Part shown: one piece after another, positions 1 to 11,340 of the stretch
Layout of the letters: each line of letters begins with the position of its first letter
Position numbering within the stretch: position 1 is the stretch's first letter
NCBI RefSeq assembly: GCF_040807025.1
Contig: NC_090944.1
Span: 124,053,738-124,117,737, forward strand
Source: Struthio camelus
Taxonomy: Eukaryota; Chordata; Aves; Struthioniformes; Struthionidae
DNA: 64,000 bases
Reading direction: 5' to 3'
The notes under the pieces: model-generated
Database searches by the model: none
Told to the model about the DNA's origin: nothing
Seen by the model: the letters and a program-made list of their open reading frames with translations, nothing else
Translations under genes and position numbers: made by a program

Positions 1-2909
1 ACAGCTCTGGGTCAGACCTGAGCCTGCTGTATTCCCAGAGGGGAACTTGCTTCAAGGTCCTTACAGGTCTGGTCTTCCCCTTGCCTAAATCTGGAAGGGG
101 CCCAGATTAGGCATATGGTACCGTCAAATGCAGCCTGGCACTTCTGGTGTGGGACAGCAAATTGCTGGTCCTTGCTTATCTGTATAAAAGAGCCTGGCAA
201 CTGGGCTTATTTTGGAGTCACTGGGGAGTCTGGGGTAACTTTTCTACCCTTTATTCTGCGTGTGCAAATGAAGTCTTAATTTAAAAACCTTTTCCCTTCA
301 GTCCCTGTGCTTGGCTTGCTGTGTTGCCCTGGTTGTCACATGCTAGGAAATCTGCCTTTGTATATTTTTTCCATTGACTGTCCACACCCCTTGAAAGTGC
401 AGTTGCAACATCTCACTTCATGCTGCCTCTACGATTAAAAAGCATGACTTAGTGGAAAAAATCTTGACCTTCTTGGGTTCGGCCTGTCCTGCAGCTGTTT
501 GTGATAAGATTGTGCTAGCTTTTTATTAAAAAAGCTGCACGCCACATTTTGGGGATATTTGTTTGTAAGGAAATGACTACTACTTAGTTTCTGGAAAAAA
601 CTCTTGACAGGCTATTTTCAAAGAAATTGCTCCAATTTGACCTAATGTGCTTAAAATGATAGCAGCCAAAGGTTAGTTTAATTATTATACTGCTATTTTT
701 CTTGCACAGGAGGCTATTTTCATGACATTATCAGCTTATATAACCTCCTGAACTGCACTTCTTTTTCCATTGCAACCTTCTAAACAATGTAATGTCAAGG
801 GTATTTTTTTTCCTATCCTGAGTTTAGATAATGAGTTGATGCTTAAGAGCCATCGACTCTACTTCCAGTAATGTACAGGGTGTCTGAAACTGCCTTTCTT
901 CAAGCAGAAGCCACAAAGCTAAGAAAGATACTGTTTCACTTGGTCTGGGGGTGACTGATAGTGAGTAGCTCGTGTGCAGCGCTCATGTTTATGTGGTCAT
1001 ATTCAACGACCTTGCTCAGGCTTGTGCATCTGAACAGCATGTGTGCGGTAGGTGCAGCTGTGGGAAATGGACCCCTGTACTGCTGTCCCCAGGACCAGCT
1101 GGGGCTGCTGGTGTGCAAAGACATGGCATGTCGTGCCCTGCCTGCACGTCAAGTCACTTTTCTGAGTATCTCTTCCTAAAGTTACCTTTCCTGGCTTTGC
1201 CTTACAGAGCAGCCCAGTAGCTTTCTCAAGTTACTTCCCTAGCACCTGATCAGAGCTTAGTCTCTTCCAGGCTTTGAACTCAAGGGAGGAATGTGGCTAA
1301 ATACTAGAAGTCTATGTGACTATTGAAAAGGAGGTAATGGTGTGGTTAATAGACGCCAGACTGAAGAACAAGTTGGCTGGACTCTGTTCCTCTTTGGGGT
1401 TCGGGCCAGCCTTTCCCAAGGCGATGGGCACCTGCATGATTGGCATGAGGAGCATAATGCTTGGTGGTTAATGCTCAAGTCTTCTGGACAGGAGTCCTGC
1501 TTTTGCAACTGGAACCACAAAGATCAAAACAGATCAGACTTGCTCTCAAGCTGACGCACCCGAGACCGTTGTGCCTGTTGGAGGCTGACGGTGCTGTTTC
1601 CCTGCAAGGGCCCTCTTGGAGCTTACCTAAATGTGGATCACTGTTCAGAGAAAAGTGCAAGTACCTGACTCCTGGCTTCACCTACAGTCTTGAGGGAAAA
1701 CTGCTTTGGCATTTGTCTTTTGCCTTTTAGGGTGTTTTAATGCAGCCATAATATGAAATTGGCATTCCAACAAATAAAATTGTTTGAAATAAGTGGTAAC
1801 TGATTAATGTTCTAGTTACCAGCTGTGTGATCCGATGTGGCAACTGCTTCTTGTCAACCAGCAGTTCTGCTCTGGGAGAATTGGGATTTGAAACTCTACC
1901 CCTAGGTGAGACATCTTTTGCAAGCAATAGCAAACTTTTCTGGTCAGACTGTGATTTTACTCATGCAAACCCTCTGTTAATGCTCCAGTGCAATAGCGGT
2001 TCTTCCTTTGCCCATGCCTTTGCTTCAGTAGCTAGTAGGGTCAAAGACTGCAGCCCAGTGGCACTGCCAGTGAGTACAGGCCCTGGTCTGCTGTGGTGCA
2101 TGAGCCTGTGCACCCCTGTGGCAAGCTCTAGATGGAAAGGAGAGAGGCGGAAAGGACTGCTTGGTGCACTTCGTGGGGGGCAGGGGAGCTGGAGACAAGA
2201 GGATCCTCATTCCTTGCACCAGAGTATGTTTCCTGGCTATGCCACTGCCTTAAGAAATACAGACAGTGGAACCAGTTTCCAGCACTTCCACAAAATGAGT
2301 GTCCTCCTGCTGACTTTCACTGCTAACGCCCAGTAACTGTAGTGCACGGAACGCTGCCAAGGTTATCTTTAAAAGGCAGCAAAATTTCTTTGTCTTGTAC
2401 TGCTGCCTTGGGATGGTACCAGCCCCAGGCCCTTGACACAAGGCTCTGGGTAGCTCTAGCTCTGTGTTGCCACATACCTTCTTTCCCTTCTAGCAGCAGA
2501 GCCTGGAGAACAACTCCGTTCTCATGTGTAGCTTGACCAGAAGCAGGAAATGAGATCTTAGATTCTCGGATCAAGATAGCTTAGCTTAGTTTGCAAACTC
2601 ATGAGCATGAATGCAAAAGTTGTGGTGGTGGGGTGTGGCTTTTAGATAAATATCTAAGGGGCAGATGTGTATGTGAGCGCTATCCAAGCAAGTGCAGGCT
2701 TTGGAAGCCTCTTGGGCAGTGCTTAGTTCAATTAGTTGGAGATTAGAGATGCTTATTTACAAGTTTTAGGAGTCTTCCCATCACCCAGTGGTTTACTTTG
2801 TGTCCAGACTAGTCTGCCCTGGAGACCCACATGTCTTAAGTTGGGTTTTGGCTGGTGTAAGACTGCTTGAAAGCAGCTTCTCTCATGGACTGTTTCTTGG
2901 CTCTTTCAG
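1..2909 (+). other. LBH: LBH last intron (3' portion)
   Basis: This is the intron upstream of the LBH final coding exon. It ends in a pyrimidine-rich tract and a CAG acceptor (AG at 2908-2909). I searched it by eye for the preceding LBH exon, which encodes the N-terminal part including the short motif SPRKDGLSYQ, and did not find it. The earlier exons are therefore probably left of the window. The longest open frame here (169 codons at 1827-2336, + strand) has no recognisable domain and is treated as chance. A TATAAAAG at 183-190 has no supporting promoter context. Confidence 0.8.
2889..2909 (+). other. LBH: Splice acceptor of LBH terminal exon
   Basis: A pyrimidine-rich run with CTCTTTCAG ends at 2909, immediately before the ATT TTC CCT codons that open the recognisable LBH C-terminal frame. 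Because the first full codon after AG is in frame with the protein, the intron appears to be phase 0. The acceptor is inferred from the protein match plus the AG and pyrimidine context. No transcript data were available. Confidence 0.85.
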
Positions 2910-3104
2910 ATTTTCCCTGATCCCTCGGACTTTGATCGTTACTGTAAGCTGAAGGACCGTCTGCCCTCAATTGTGGTGGAGCCGACAGAGGGTGATGTGG
3001 AGAGTGGTGAGCTGAGATGGCCACCTGAAGAGTTCCTTGTGCAGGAGGAAGAGGAGGAGGAAGAAAGCTGTGAAGATGCAAAGAAGAACAACAAGGAGCA
3101 ATAA
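2910..3104 (+). CDS. LBH: LBH terminal coding exon (C-terminal 64 residues, partial gene)
   Basis: The exon encodes 64 residues and then TAA. It begins IFPDPSDFDRYCKLKDRLPS, continues with IVVEPTEGDVESGELRWPPE and EFLVQ, then a run of seven Glu (3045-3065), and ends KKNNKEQ. This is the conserved core and acidic tail of LBH, a small (about 105 residue in human), largely disordered nuclear protein. It acts as a transcriptional cofactor in limb bud, heart, neural crest and stem-cell contexts and is a Wnt target in mammals. The human exon should encode about 62 residues from memory, so this copy is about two residues longer, at the acidic run. There is no Met start because the frame is spliced from upstream exons, and only the 3' part of the gene is present. 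I see no frameshift or internal stop. Identity is very likely; the functional statements are family knowledge. Confidence 0.95.
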   Translation: MFPDPSDFDRYCKLKDRLPSIVVEPTEGDVESGELRWPPEEFLVQEEEEEEESCEDAKKNNKEQ

Positions 3105-5468
3105 ACGTCATCTGAGGAAAGGCAAGGGACTGCACCCTTCTGAAAGAAGAGCCACACTTCTTTTGAAAGTCTTTTTTTTTAAAAAAAGACAAGTTCAATT
3201 TTGCACCTGCAAGATCTTAGTTTTTTTGTATTCTCTGTATCGAGAACTGAAGCCCTCGATGTGACAGAATCACCAGTCCTTCTGAGGAAGGAAGGAAGTA
3301 ACGCAGAGAAATGTTTGCTGTTCTCGAGATCACTATCTGAATTTTTCCGAGGCTGAGGCAGCAGAGAAATTCCAAGTGCATGGCGGAGGGCAAACACATG
3401 AGGAACGCTTGAGGGGGGAGCTTGGGGAGGGAGAATAAAGAAGTAAAATGCAGCAGTGTTCAGCCGAGAACTGCCTCTAGCTAAAAGCATGAGAATAGTC
3501 ATCTCTCAGATTTGCCTTTCTTAAAGCTTCCATTTTTGTGTGTTTGGGGGTAGAAGGGTGTCTGTAGTGAAGTATCACTAAATGCTCTACTGACAAGGGG
3601 CCTGTAGTTTTTTCCCCAGTCCAGCACCTCCTAGAGTAATGTGAGCATCTGTAGGGAGTAGTGGGTTTCTTGCTCTAGCTGTTGAGCCTGTTCCAGCCAC
3701 TTTCCCAAAGCTGTTTTCTCCCCTCTCTTTGCCTTTAGACTCTTCAATGCTGAACAGCTGTATTTGCAGGATAATGTTAGGCTGCTGCTTGTCATCTATA
3801 CTGCAAGGCCCTAGTTGATCTTGCAGATGGTTAGCATGAGGTAATGTGAATCTGATGTAAAGACTCTTCTGTCTGCAGCAAGAGCTAGCGTAGATTTAAA
3901 CACCTCGGATTTCTCTCTCCTGTTTGCCGCGGCTACTGTGATAAGTCTCATCTTGCTACAGTGCCCAAAGCCAACTGTATCCAGAGGGTGGGCTTACACC
4001 TGATGTCTTTGAGGCTGTATGGTTTCATGTCTCAAACTTGTTGGTCACCAGGCTTGTGAGGACCAGGATGGGGGATCTCCTCCAGCTTCGTGAGCTGCAG
4101 GGCCTCCTCAAAGCCCTGGCAGTGCAGGACAGGCCTGATTGCTCCCCTGTGGGATGCGCAGGGCAGGGACATGCTGCCTAACCTGAGCGGGGAGGTAACC
4201 CAAAGGGGAAACACCAGATCTAGCAAGGATCATCAGTGGGAGAGGGGGGTTTTGCAGGAGAGGACTGTTCAGAGAGTATTGTACTGTGTATCCTAGACAG
4301 GAAATGCTTCTGGCTTGTAACAAGAGAGAGACGTGCATGGGTGTTTAATGAAGTGCAGACAGGTTTGTGAAGTCTGTAGTTACAGCGTTTTTACCATATC
4401 CTGTTCCAAGGAGAAGTAATCTGTCTGTGTTTGGGGAGGAGGGAGGTCTGCTGCAGGACAGGCTAACCCTCTGCTTTCCTGGAAAGTGATGATCTAGCAG
4501 CTTTGTGAACCAGCTTGGGAGCCAGTTGGTTTTGGAATAGGATGAGAACAGTTACCACCTAAACCAAATCTGGGTCATGGAAGAAGAAAAAGAAATGTCA
4601 AGGCCTTAACCAAACTTTCATAATAATCCCAATGCCACCCCCCCCCTTTGCTTATAACTGGTTCCATTTTTAAAATCTATTTGGACATGTGTGTATTTGT
4701 ATTTTTAATACCTCATGAGTAGTTAAACGCTGGTGGGGGTTGAGAATTGCTTTTAACGTATTGGCAGGATTGTTTTAGTCTTGTCTTGCTTGTGTATAAA
4801 CATAATGGCAATAACTTATCAGCTCTGCATTACTGTTTCAGACAGATGAGATTGGAGACTAGTTAGCACACAGCAGGAGAAATTCAGTGTCCTGACACTG
4901 CAGCTGGTCTCTTCCTATTCTGGCAACCCAGAACCAGTTACGCATGCTCCCTGCCAGTTTTGGGGGACAGTTTATCACTGAATGGTCATGATGTAGTGAT
5001 ACCATTTTCTCTGAACAATGGATTCAGCTGTTGTATCCGTAACACGTGTTCTAGTCTTGCTGTCTTACTGGAATGAGCTTGTACACCTGCATACCAGCCA
5101 GTCGTCTTATTTTTAAGTGTTACTCTCTATTGGTCTCCAGTCTGTACCACCAAGTTCAAAGCTGTTTATCAAAGATACTACCATGTGGGCAGCAATGAGA
5201 TGGCAATCCTTGGACTTCACATCTGCTGTCTGCCCTGAAGACTTGCATATTTCTGTCTGCATCCTTTTTTGGAAGTATTGTGTATATTTCTATTTGTTGT
5301 TGAACGTATCTAAAGAACAAAGCACTCCAGTAAAACTCCTCCTGTTGTATGATATACATTCTATATTTCTGTAATTCTTTTTTGAGCCTCAGGGAGAAGC
5401 TAGCATTTTTTTCAAACTACATTTTTGTCACTGTGACAGTTGTAAATAAAGTTTGAAAATGCTTTCCA
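3105..5468 (+). other. LBH: LBH 3' untranslated region
   Basis: About 2.4 kb follow the stop, without a recognisable coding frame, and lead to a well-formed polyadenylation site near 5465. A long 3' UTR fits LBH in other vertebrates, whose mRNA is mostly 3' UTR (family knowledge). It contains a possible proximal AATAAA at 3434-3439, a C-run at about 4637-4646, and U-rich stretches with several TGTA motifs toward the distal end (for example near 5280 and 5347). The 3' boundary is inferred from the poly(A) signal and is uncertain by about 10-20 bases. Confidence 0.8.
3434..3439 (+). terminator. LBH: Candidate proximal LBH poly(A) signal
   Basis: A canonical AATAAA lies about 330 bases after the stop codon. 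The downstream bases are not strongly GU-rich, so use is uncertain. If used, it would give a short-UTR LBH isoform. Confidence 0.35.
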
Positions 5469-5490
5469 AACATTCTGGCTTTGTGTTCTT
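5441..5490 (+). terminator. LBH: Distal LBH poly(A) site with overlapping Pumilio-type element
   Basis: TGTAAATAAA at 5441-5450 combines a UGUAAAUA Pumilio-type element (5441-5448) with the AATAAA signal (5445-5450). A T/G-rich downstream element (TTGTGTTCTT, 5481-5490) follows at a suitable distance, placing cleavage at about 5460-5472. This is the most convincing gene end in the window and closes the LBH transcription unit. Confidence 0.8.
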
Positions 5491-8400
5491 GCTGCCAAAG
5501 GGGGTTGGATGGTCAACCTTGCAGATGATGGCTGGTCTTTGCACTTCGGGTATGAGGTGCTGGCTTGCAAGGCTAATGCAAATATTGTTAAAATACTCAT
5601 GTCCGAGTTGAGGCTGTTCTGTGAGCCTAGTGACCTCTGTGCTTCATGTATGGCTTAATTCAAAGCATGTATGTATGAGACTCATGTGCCTGAATCAACT
5701 TGGAGTGAGGGGCAGTGTCTCTGCTTTGCATCTTCCTACGGCTGCTTTTTGCTGTGCTTATGATCTTGAAAAATCTACCCTTTAGCTAACCCACAGAGTG
5801 TGAAGTCATGGAGAACTGAGGCATTCTTAGCTGTTCTTAGTAGGAAAATGTACTTGTGCATTTTCTTACCTTGCCCTGAGCACCAAGTATGAAAACAAGT
5901 CTTGCCATGCTGTCTGCTGTTAGAGCTTCAAGCAAACTGCATGAGGTTGTCCGCTTTGGCCATTTCAGGTCTGAAGGTGACCTCTTCAGGAGTCATTAGT
6001 GCCTTGTTACACACCTATGGCTGTGTGCTGTGGCTTGCAGTGCTGTCAGAGGGGTCTGGAGGAAACTGCTTTTCTGAGGGTGATTATAAGCTTGCTTGGT
6101 ACCAAGACACTTTCCTGGGTGTGGAAATCTGACCACACCAGGCCTCAGTAATTCAAATTGTATACTTAATGGGATTAATTTTCCACTAAGAAACCAGGTG
6201 ATAAGAACCAAATCCCTGGAATACTTGTGCCTTTCAGATACAAGGGGAGAAGTTTCTGTGATTCAGTAAGTAACGGACTCTAATCTTACCTATGCAAACA
6301 AACTGGGCTGAGACTAGAGTTAGGTTTACACTAAACTTGTTTAAATACGCTAACTAATGAGCTCCAGATTAAATGCTTGAGTTGAGGGCATGTTCAATGT
6401 GAGCCCCGTGGTCCAAAGATGTTGACTTATGTTGTGCTTGGCCCTTGTGGATGTTTTCTTCCACAGAAATGCAAATACAAAGTGAAACTTCTCTCCTCTT
6501 GTGCTTAATTAGCCTCTAGCTCAGGTGCCTTGATTGTTTTCTTCCCTTCCTTAGACTTAGAGCTGCTATCCTCATAGAGATGCTGCAGCACTTTACAGAT
6601 GAAATGCCAGTCTGAAATCCCTGGAGAGACTGTGTAGTCCTGTCCCAGAATGAGGTTTTTGCTTAAAATACAGTACTATTCAGGGTTACGGAAACAGCAG
6701 ATGAATTGAACTTATCTGCTGCTTCCATGCGCTTCACACAAACAGATTTCTTCTGCCTCATGTTAGAATGAAGCTACTCGCTGTTTTGTGAGGCTTTGTG
6801 CTAAGTTTGAGCTGGAAAGAGGCTGACCTGTGAGCAGGACACCCTCAGTGTGATGGTCTGCCTTATGTCAGGACTGAAGCAGTGCTGGCAGGACAGCTGT
6901 GGCAGGAAGGAAGGTCTTCCCTGTTCCTTGGCTTTAGCTGTTATGGTCAAATTGAAACTTGCATCACCAACTGAAAATGAATTTGCTGCTGAATGGGTGG
7001 CTCTGAGTCAGCCCAAGAACTTCATCTTGGGGTGCATAAGGACCTTTCTTTGCAAGGAGAGCAACGTTTCTTTTTCATTTTGTCCTTCTTGAAAGCGAGT
7101 ACCCTTGGCTCTCACTTACAGTTGAGGCATTTGTCCTTCTCCACACTGCTGCATAATGGTGACTGATGCCACAGCAAGCTGTGCACTGCCTCCTTCTCAG
7201 CCTGTACCCTCTCCCATATATTTGGGCTGATATTTTCTATGGGTATCCACTTCTGTTTAACTGGAGCAAAGCACAAAGTTGCTTGAAACGCACTGAGCGG
7301 ATGAACTTTTTTCATGGGGCTTTGCCTATGTTACGGTGTAGCCAGGCAAAATTTCTTGCTATCCAGAAGTGCAAAGATAATTCACCGTCACCACCGCGCA
7401 TAGGGAGCAGCTACCCCTTGGACTGGCTTTCCTAGTGCAAGTATGAGTCCTGTTCTGATGTAACCACACTCCACCTCTGCGAGTGGCAGGGCAGATGGTG
7501 TTTTTTCTGGCTGCTGGGTGAGGATAACTCAGACTGCCTGCTTCCTGTTTAAGCCCCACAAGGAGCCCTCAGCTGAGGACAAGAAGTCCATCCCTGTGGT
7601 GTTGGTTTCAACTGCTTGCTTTGCTCTGAGAAGCCTTGAAGCACAATTAGAAACAAAACCAGATCCCTCAAATGCTAGTCTAGTCATGAGGAGCAAAATG
7701 TGAGTGTGAGGAGCAATGGCCTCTAATTTATGTGCTCTGAGCTCTCCAAAAGCAATCCTGGAAACCAAACATCTTTGTATAAATGAGAGCAATTACCTAA
7801 TCCCTAAATCCCTGCTAGAGGAGAAAAGAAAAGCTCTGAACTGTTTCATGTTTCAAATGAGTGGTGGTTTTCTGCTTATTTTTGATTGGACAGAAAAGGA
7901 AAGATATTTTAAGAAGGTAAAGAGCTGGGACTCCCTAACTGAAGCACTGTAAAATTCAATTGTGCACAGATCTGATCTAAACTGCAACCCCTCTGCTCTG
8001 CAGGATGATCTGAAGGAGCTTTGCTCGTCAAGGGCAAGCTGCTGCTTGGCTTGGAGTAGCACTTGCTACTCCTGGTTTCTCCAGCAGCTTACAGGCATAC
8101 GTATGCCAAAGCATCTGCTCTTCCAAGAAGTGTGTTGCGAGGTCAGCTCTCCCTTCACCTCCGAGACGTATCTACTAGTAGTCTTTCTGCAAGGTCATTG
8201 CTGCCATGTTTCAGGGTTTCCTGGTGAGAAGCAGGGAGTAAGGATTGGGACTGCTGCCCTGTCCAGCAAATGATTTAGGGTTTCTTTGCCTGGGTATGTC
8301 CAGTGCAAGCAAGCAGTGGTGAAGTCTGCAGATATCCCCAGCTGTGCCCTGTGCTAATGCACATGACAGCTCCCGCACTGCAGCTCTCCCCAGAGGTTCG

Positions 8401-9490
8401 CAGTGTCGATAGCATGCCAAGCACAGCAGCATTGCTAGGCAGACCTGCACTTGCTCGTCCCCTCATCCAGATGCAAGCTAATGCTCATCTGGAAGCAGAG
8501 TGTGGCACCGTGCCCAGGCTAACAGGCCCCACTGAGTGACCAGGCATGTCTGAGCTAATATATCTTCTAAGCAGGGTGTATGAGGTCAAGGCTGAGCACC
8601 ATGTTAACGTGGCTCTGTAGCTTCCTGACTGCAGCTGGCCTGGATCTGCCCAACACAGTGCGCGGGCAGAGCAGCCACCGCTCTGCTCTCCTTGGCCCAT
8701 CTGGGCATAGTGTAGGAAAGGGCCGAACAGGCTGGAGGGAGAAGGTCTTACGGGCGCTGTCATGATACTGAGTACAGCAGCTCCTGCTCGCCCTGCTGGC
8801 TGGTACTGCATCCCCCTGCGTGCTCGTTCCTTCTGCTTAAACAAGCATCCCCAGCTTTTTGTCTATTCTGATGAAAAATGTCTTTCTTATCTACAGCTAG
8901 GGGTAGACTCCACCTTCAGAAAGAGGTACGTGTCTCTGTCTGGAGAGTAGATCTGTTGAAGTAAGTGCAAATCGGGCATGACAAAAACGCAAGTTTGGGA
9001 GTGTTGTTTTTAGCAGGAGGGAAGAGGTTTAAGGCACAACACCTAGGGGTGAACTGAGTGCAGAAAAATCTGTAAAGGGTGCTAGCTTCATTTGGGAAAT
9101 GTCTAGGGTTGGTGCTAGTGCAGTTTATGAACAAGGTTACGAGCAGAATTAGAGAAAAGAAGAAACACGCTGAAAGGAGAGAGGGTGTCGTGAGCAGCTA
9201 TGAGATGGGGGTGGGGTTGTAAGGAGTGATTACATGTGGCAGCGGGGACTGCACTTGGGGACAAAAAAAGACCTTTTGGTCCTGTGTTTTTATGTTCCTG
9301 TGCATATCCAAAGGGTTGGAAGTGCAGCCTGGATACACCCCTAGATGTTTCTCCATTTTGAAAATGAAGCTGGCAATATTCATCCCTTGTTTATTCAGAA
9401 GTAGCCTGGGACTGCAAGAAAGGGAGTCGCATCAAAAATGGTATGCATATTGCCTTTCTTAGCATACTTCAGTTCTTCTATGCCAGCTGC
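5491..9490. other. Intergenic tract immediately downstream of LBH
   Basis: I see no coding exon, RNA gene or clear repeat here. Open frames are short (103 codons or less) and match no protein I recognise. The tract is unremarkable in composition apart from moderate GC around 8.4-8.8 kb. Confidence 0.6.
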
Positions 9491-9499
9491 CCTGTGAAG

Positions 9500-9720
9500 A
9501 TGAAACCAAGGTGTTATGGGGGGGCGGCACAGAGAGGCTTGGGCTCATTTTGGAGCAAGCCCAGGGGCTCGGCGCGAGGCCTCTCATGCCTGAGGAGCCT
9601 CCCCCCCCCCGGCAGGGGCACCGCCTGGCCCAAACCGCAGCCCCTCGCCTGGGGCAGGTTGCTTATACGTCCCTACATGGGGAGGAGAGGTGAATTAGCC
9701 TCAGCTTTGTAACGCTGCAC
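9500..9720. other. Short GC-rich patch
   Basis: A GC-rich stretch with a long C run at about 9600-9611 and clustered CpGs (GGCGGC, GGCGCGAGG). It is too short for a confident CpG island. It may be an outlying part of the CpG-rich zone that starts about 1 kb to the right. Confidence 0.35.
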
Positions 9721-10740
9721 GGGCAGCCACAGCGCAAGCTGGAAGCACGAGGAGAGCGTTGGCTGGTCTTTGTAACACCTTGGTGCGCTCTGGGTGCCAG
9801 AACGGAAGGGACAGACCAGCTGTGGGCCACAGCTAGGGGAAGAGTTTGAGGAATAGCCTGAAAATGCCTTCAAGCACAGTGAGCCATATCCATTGCAGGT
9901 GAAGCTCCGTCAACATAAATGAATTTGGGACGAGAGCCCTGGTAAATGCCCTGATGCGGCACTGGCTCCCCTTCCCAGGGGACATGGGCCGTCACTTGCG
10001 GGGCTGTTGTGTGGCCTCAGGAGATAAACTAGCTTCCAGGGGGTAGGAGAGGGCACCAGGCCTTATCCTCTCGCCCCACGTTCCTTATAACAAATCTAGA
10101 AAGGGAAGGAAAGAGCTCAAGAAAAGAGAAGGATTTATGTCGTCGTTTCAAATCAGGCTTTATCCTGTCAATGAAGAGCTTTCTCCGCCAACTCACGTTA
10201 TCAGCCTCTCAAGAGTTGTGTCGTGCTTTTTCCACGTTAAAAAAAAAAACAAAAAAACCGCAGCCACGTACTTGGAGGGTCAGATAGACCTGTACTTTGC
10301 CCACAGGAGACGACCAAGTCGCACAAGAAGAGGGGGAGAGGGCAGTAGCCGGTGGGCCAAGTGAGCAGCAACTGGAGGGGCCAATCCAGCCATCACGACG
10401 GGCAGCATTTGCAAATCAGGCATAACAAGGTTAAGCACGTTGTTTTGAGAGACTTGAGGGGTGCGAACACGGAGCGGGGAGGGAAGCCGCAAAGGAAACA
10501 CGCAGCGAGCACTTGCTCTCTGCCAGAGCTGTAACCGCACAGGGTTACCGTAGCAGCGACCATCAGCTTCATCTGATAAAAATAAGCAAGGAAGTCAAGT
10601 GTAGAAGAGGGAGAGGATGTCATAAGCCAAGCATGAAAATGTCACTGCAGCCTTGCTTTTATTTTCAATACGTCCTTCTGCATTCTGCACTTGGCAGGCT
10701 GAGGGGCCCTGGTATTTCCTGCTCCATCGGTCCCTCCGTG

Positions 10741-11180
10741 TGTGTCCTGCCGTTACCCACCGCGCTCCCAAACACCCCCCGACCCAGGTGCTTTCCTGGC
10801 TGCACCGCGCCGTGCCCACCACGGGGAGCGACCCAAGCGGAGCCTCCAGCCCTTGTGCCAGCAGCGCCGGCCAGCGCGCCCAGAGGAGAAGGTCCAGCAG
10901 CCAGCGCCTCGGCCGTGTGCGGCAAGGCAGCTCCCCCGGTGTGAGCACGTGCCGGCTGGCCCTGGCAGAGGTTATAGCCGCGTGGCTCCAGCCTGCAAAG
11001 ATGGGAGCGGGCTCACGGAGAACCCCTGAAGTCGTCACCGTGCCCACCGTACTCAGCCCAGCCCAGCTCCCGCTGCGCTTGGTGTTGGGACTGGCCTTGC
11101 TGGGGCGAGGGGACGGTCTGGCTGCGAGCGGGGGCTGCGGCCGCACGGCAACTTTCTCCAGCTGTGCAGAGCGCGGGGAG
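10741..11180. promoter_or_regulatory. CpG island, left half
   Basis: I count about 37 CpG dinucleotides in 10741-11160, against a strongly CpG-depleted background. A NotI-type GCGGCCGC lies at 11137-11144. No TATA box is obvious. No gene start is recognisable on either strand, and the long open frames here (for example 225 codons at 10653-11330 + and 183 codons at 10595-11146 -) are expected from GC-rich, stop-poor DNA. It could be a promoter of an unannotated non-coding transcript or an orphan CpG island acting as a distal element of LBH. Confidence 0.6.
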
Positions 11181-11340
11181 ATTAAAAAAAAAAGGGGGGG
11201 GGGGTGGTCGAATTACAGGTGCTTTAAAATCTTCTCTGCAGGTTCTCTGCATTCAGAAGCCGGAGCCAGGCGAGTTACAATCAGCTCTTCAAATATTTGT
11301 CGAATGCAAGCCTTCCTGAACTGTGTTTGACAACTCTTTT
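11181..11340. other. AT-richer gap between the two CpG island halves
   Basis: It begins with a poly-A run followed by a G run (about 11184-11205), which could form a G-rich structure. It continues with an AT-rich segment that lacks clustered CpGs. Confidence 0.4.

Noticed and set aside
183-190. TATAAAAG as an alternative LBH promoter
   Set aside because: No initiator, CpG cluster or downstream exon. Single TATA matches are frequent by chance.
1827-2336. 169-codon + strand frame upstream of the LBH exon
   Set aside because: Lies in the LBH intron, has no known domain, and no splice signals connect it to the LBH frame.
10595-11330. 225-codon + frame and 183-codon - frame
   Set aside because: Same compositional artefact in the 10.7-11.3 kb CpG island. 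No recognisable protein similarity.
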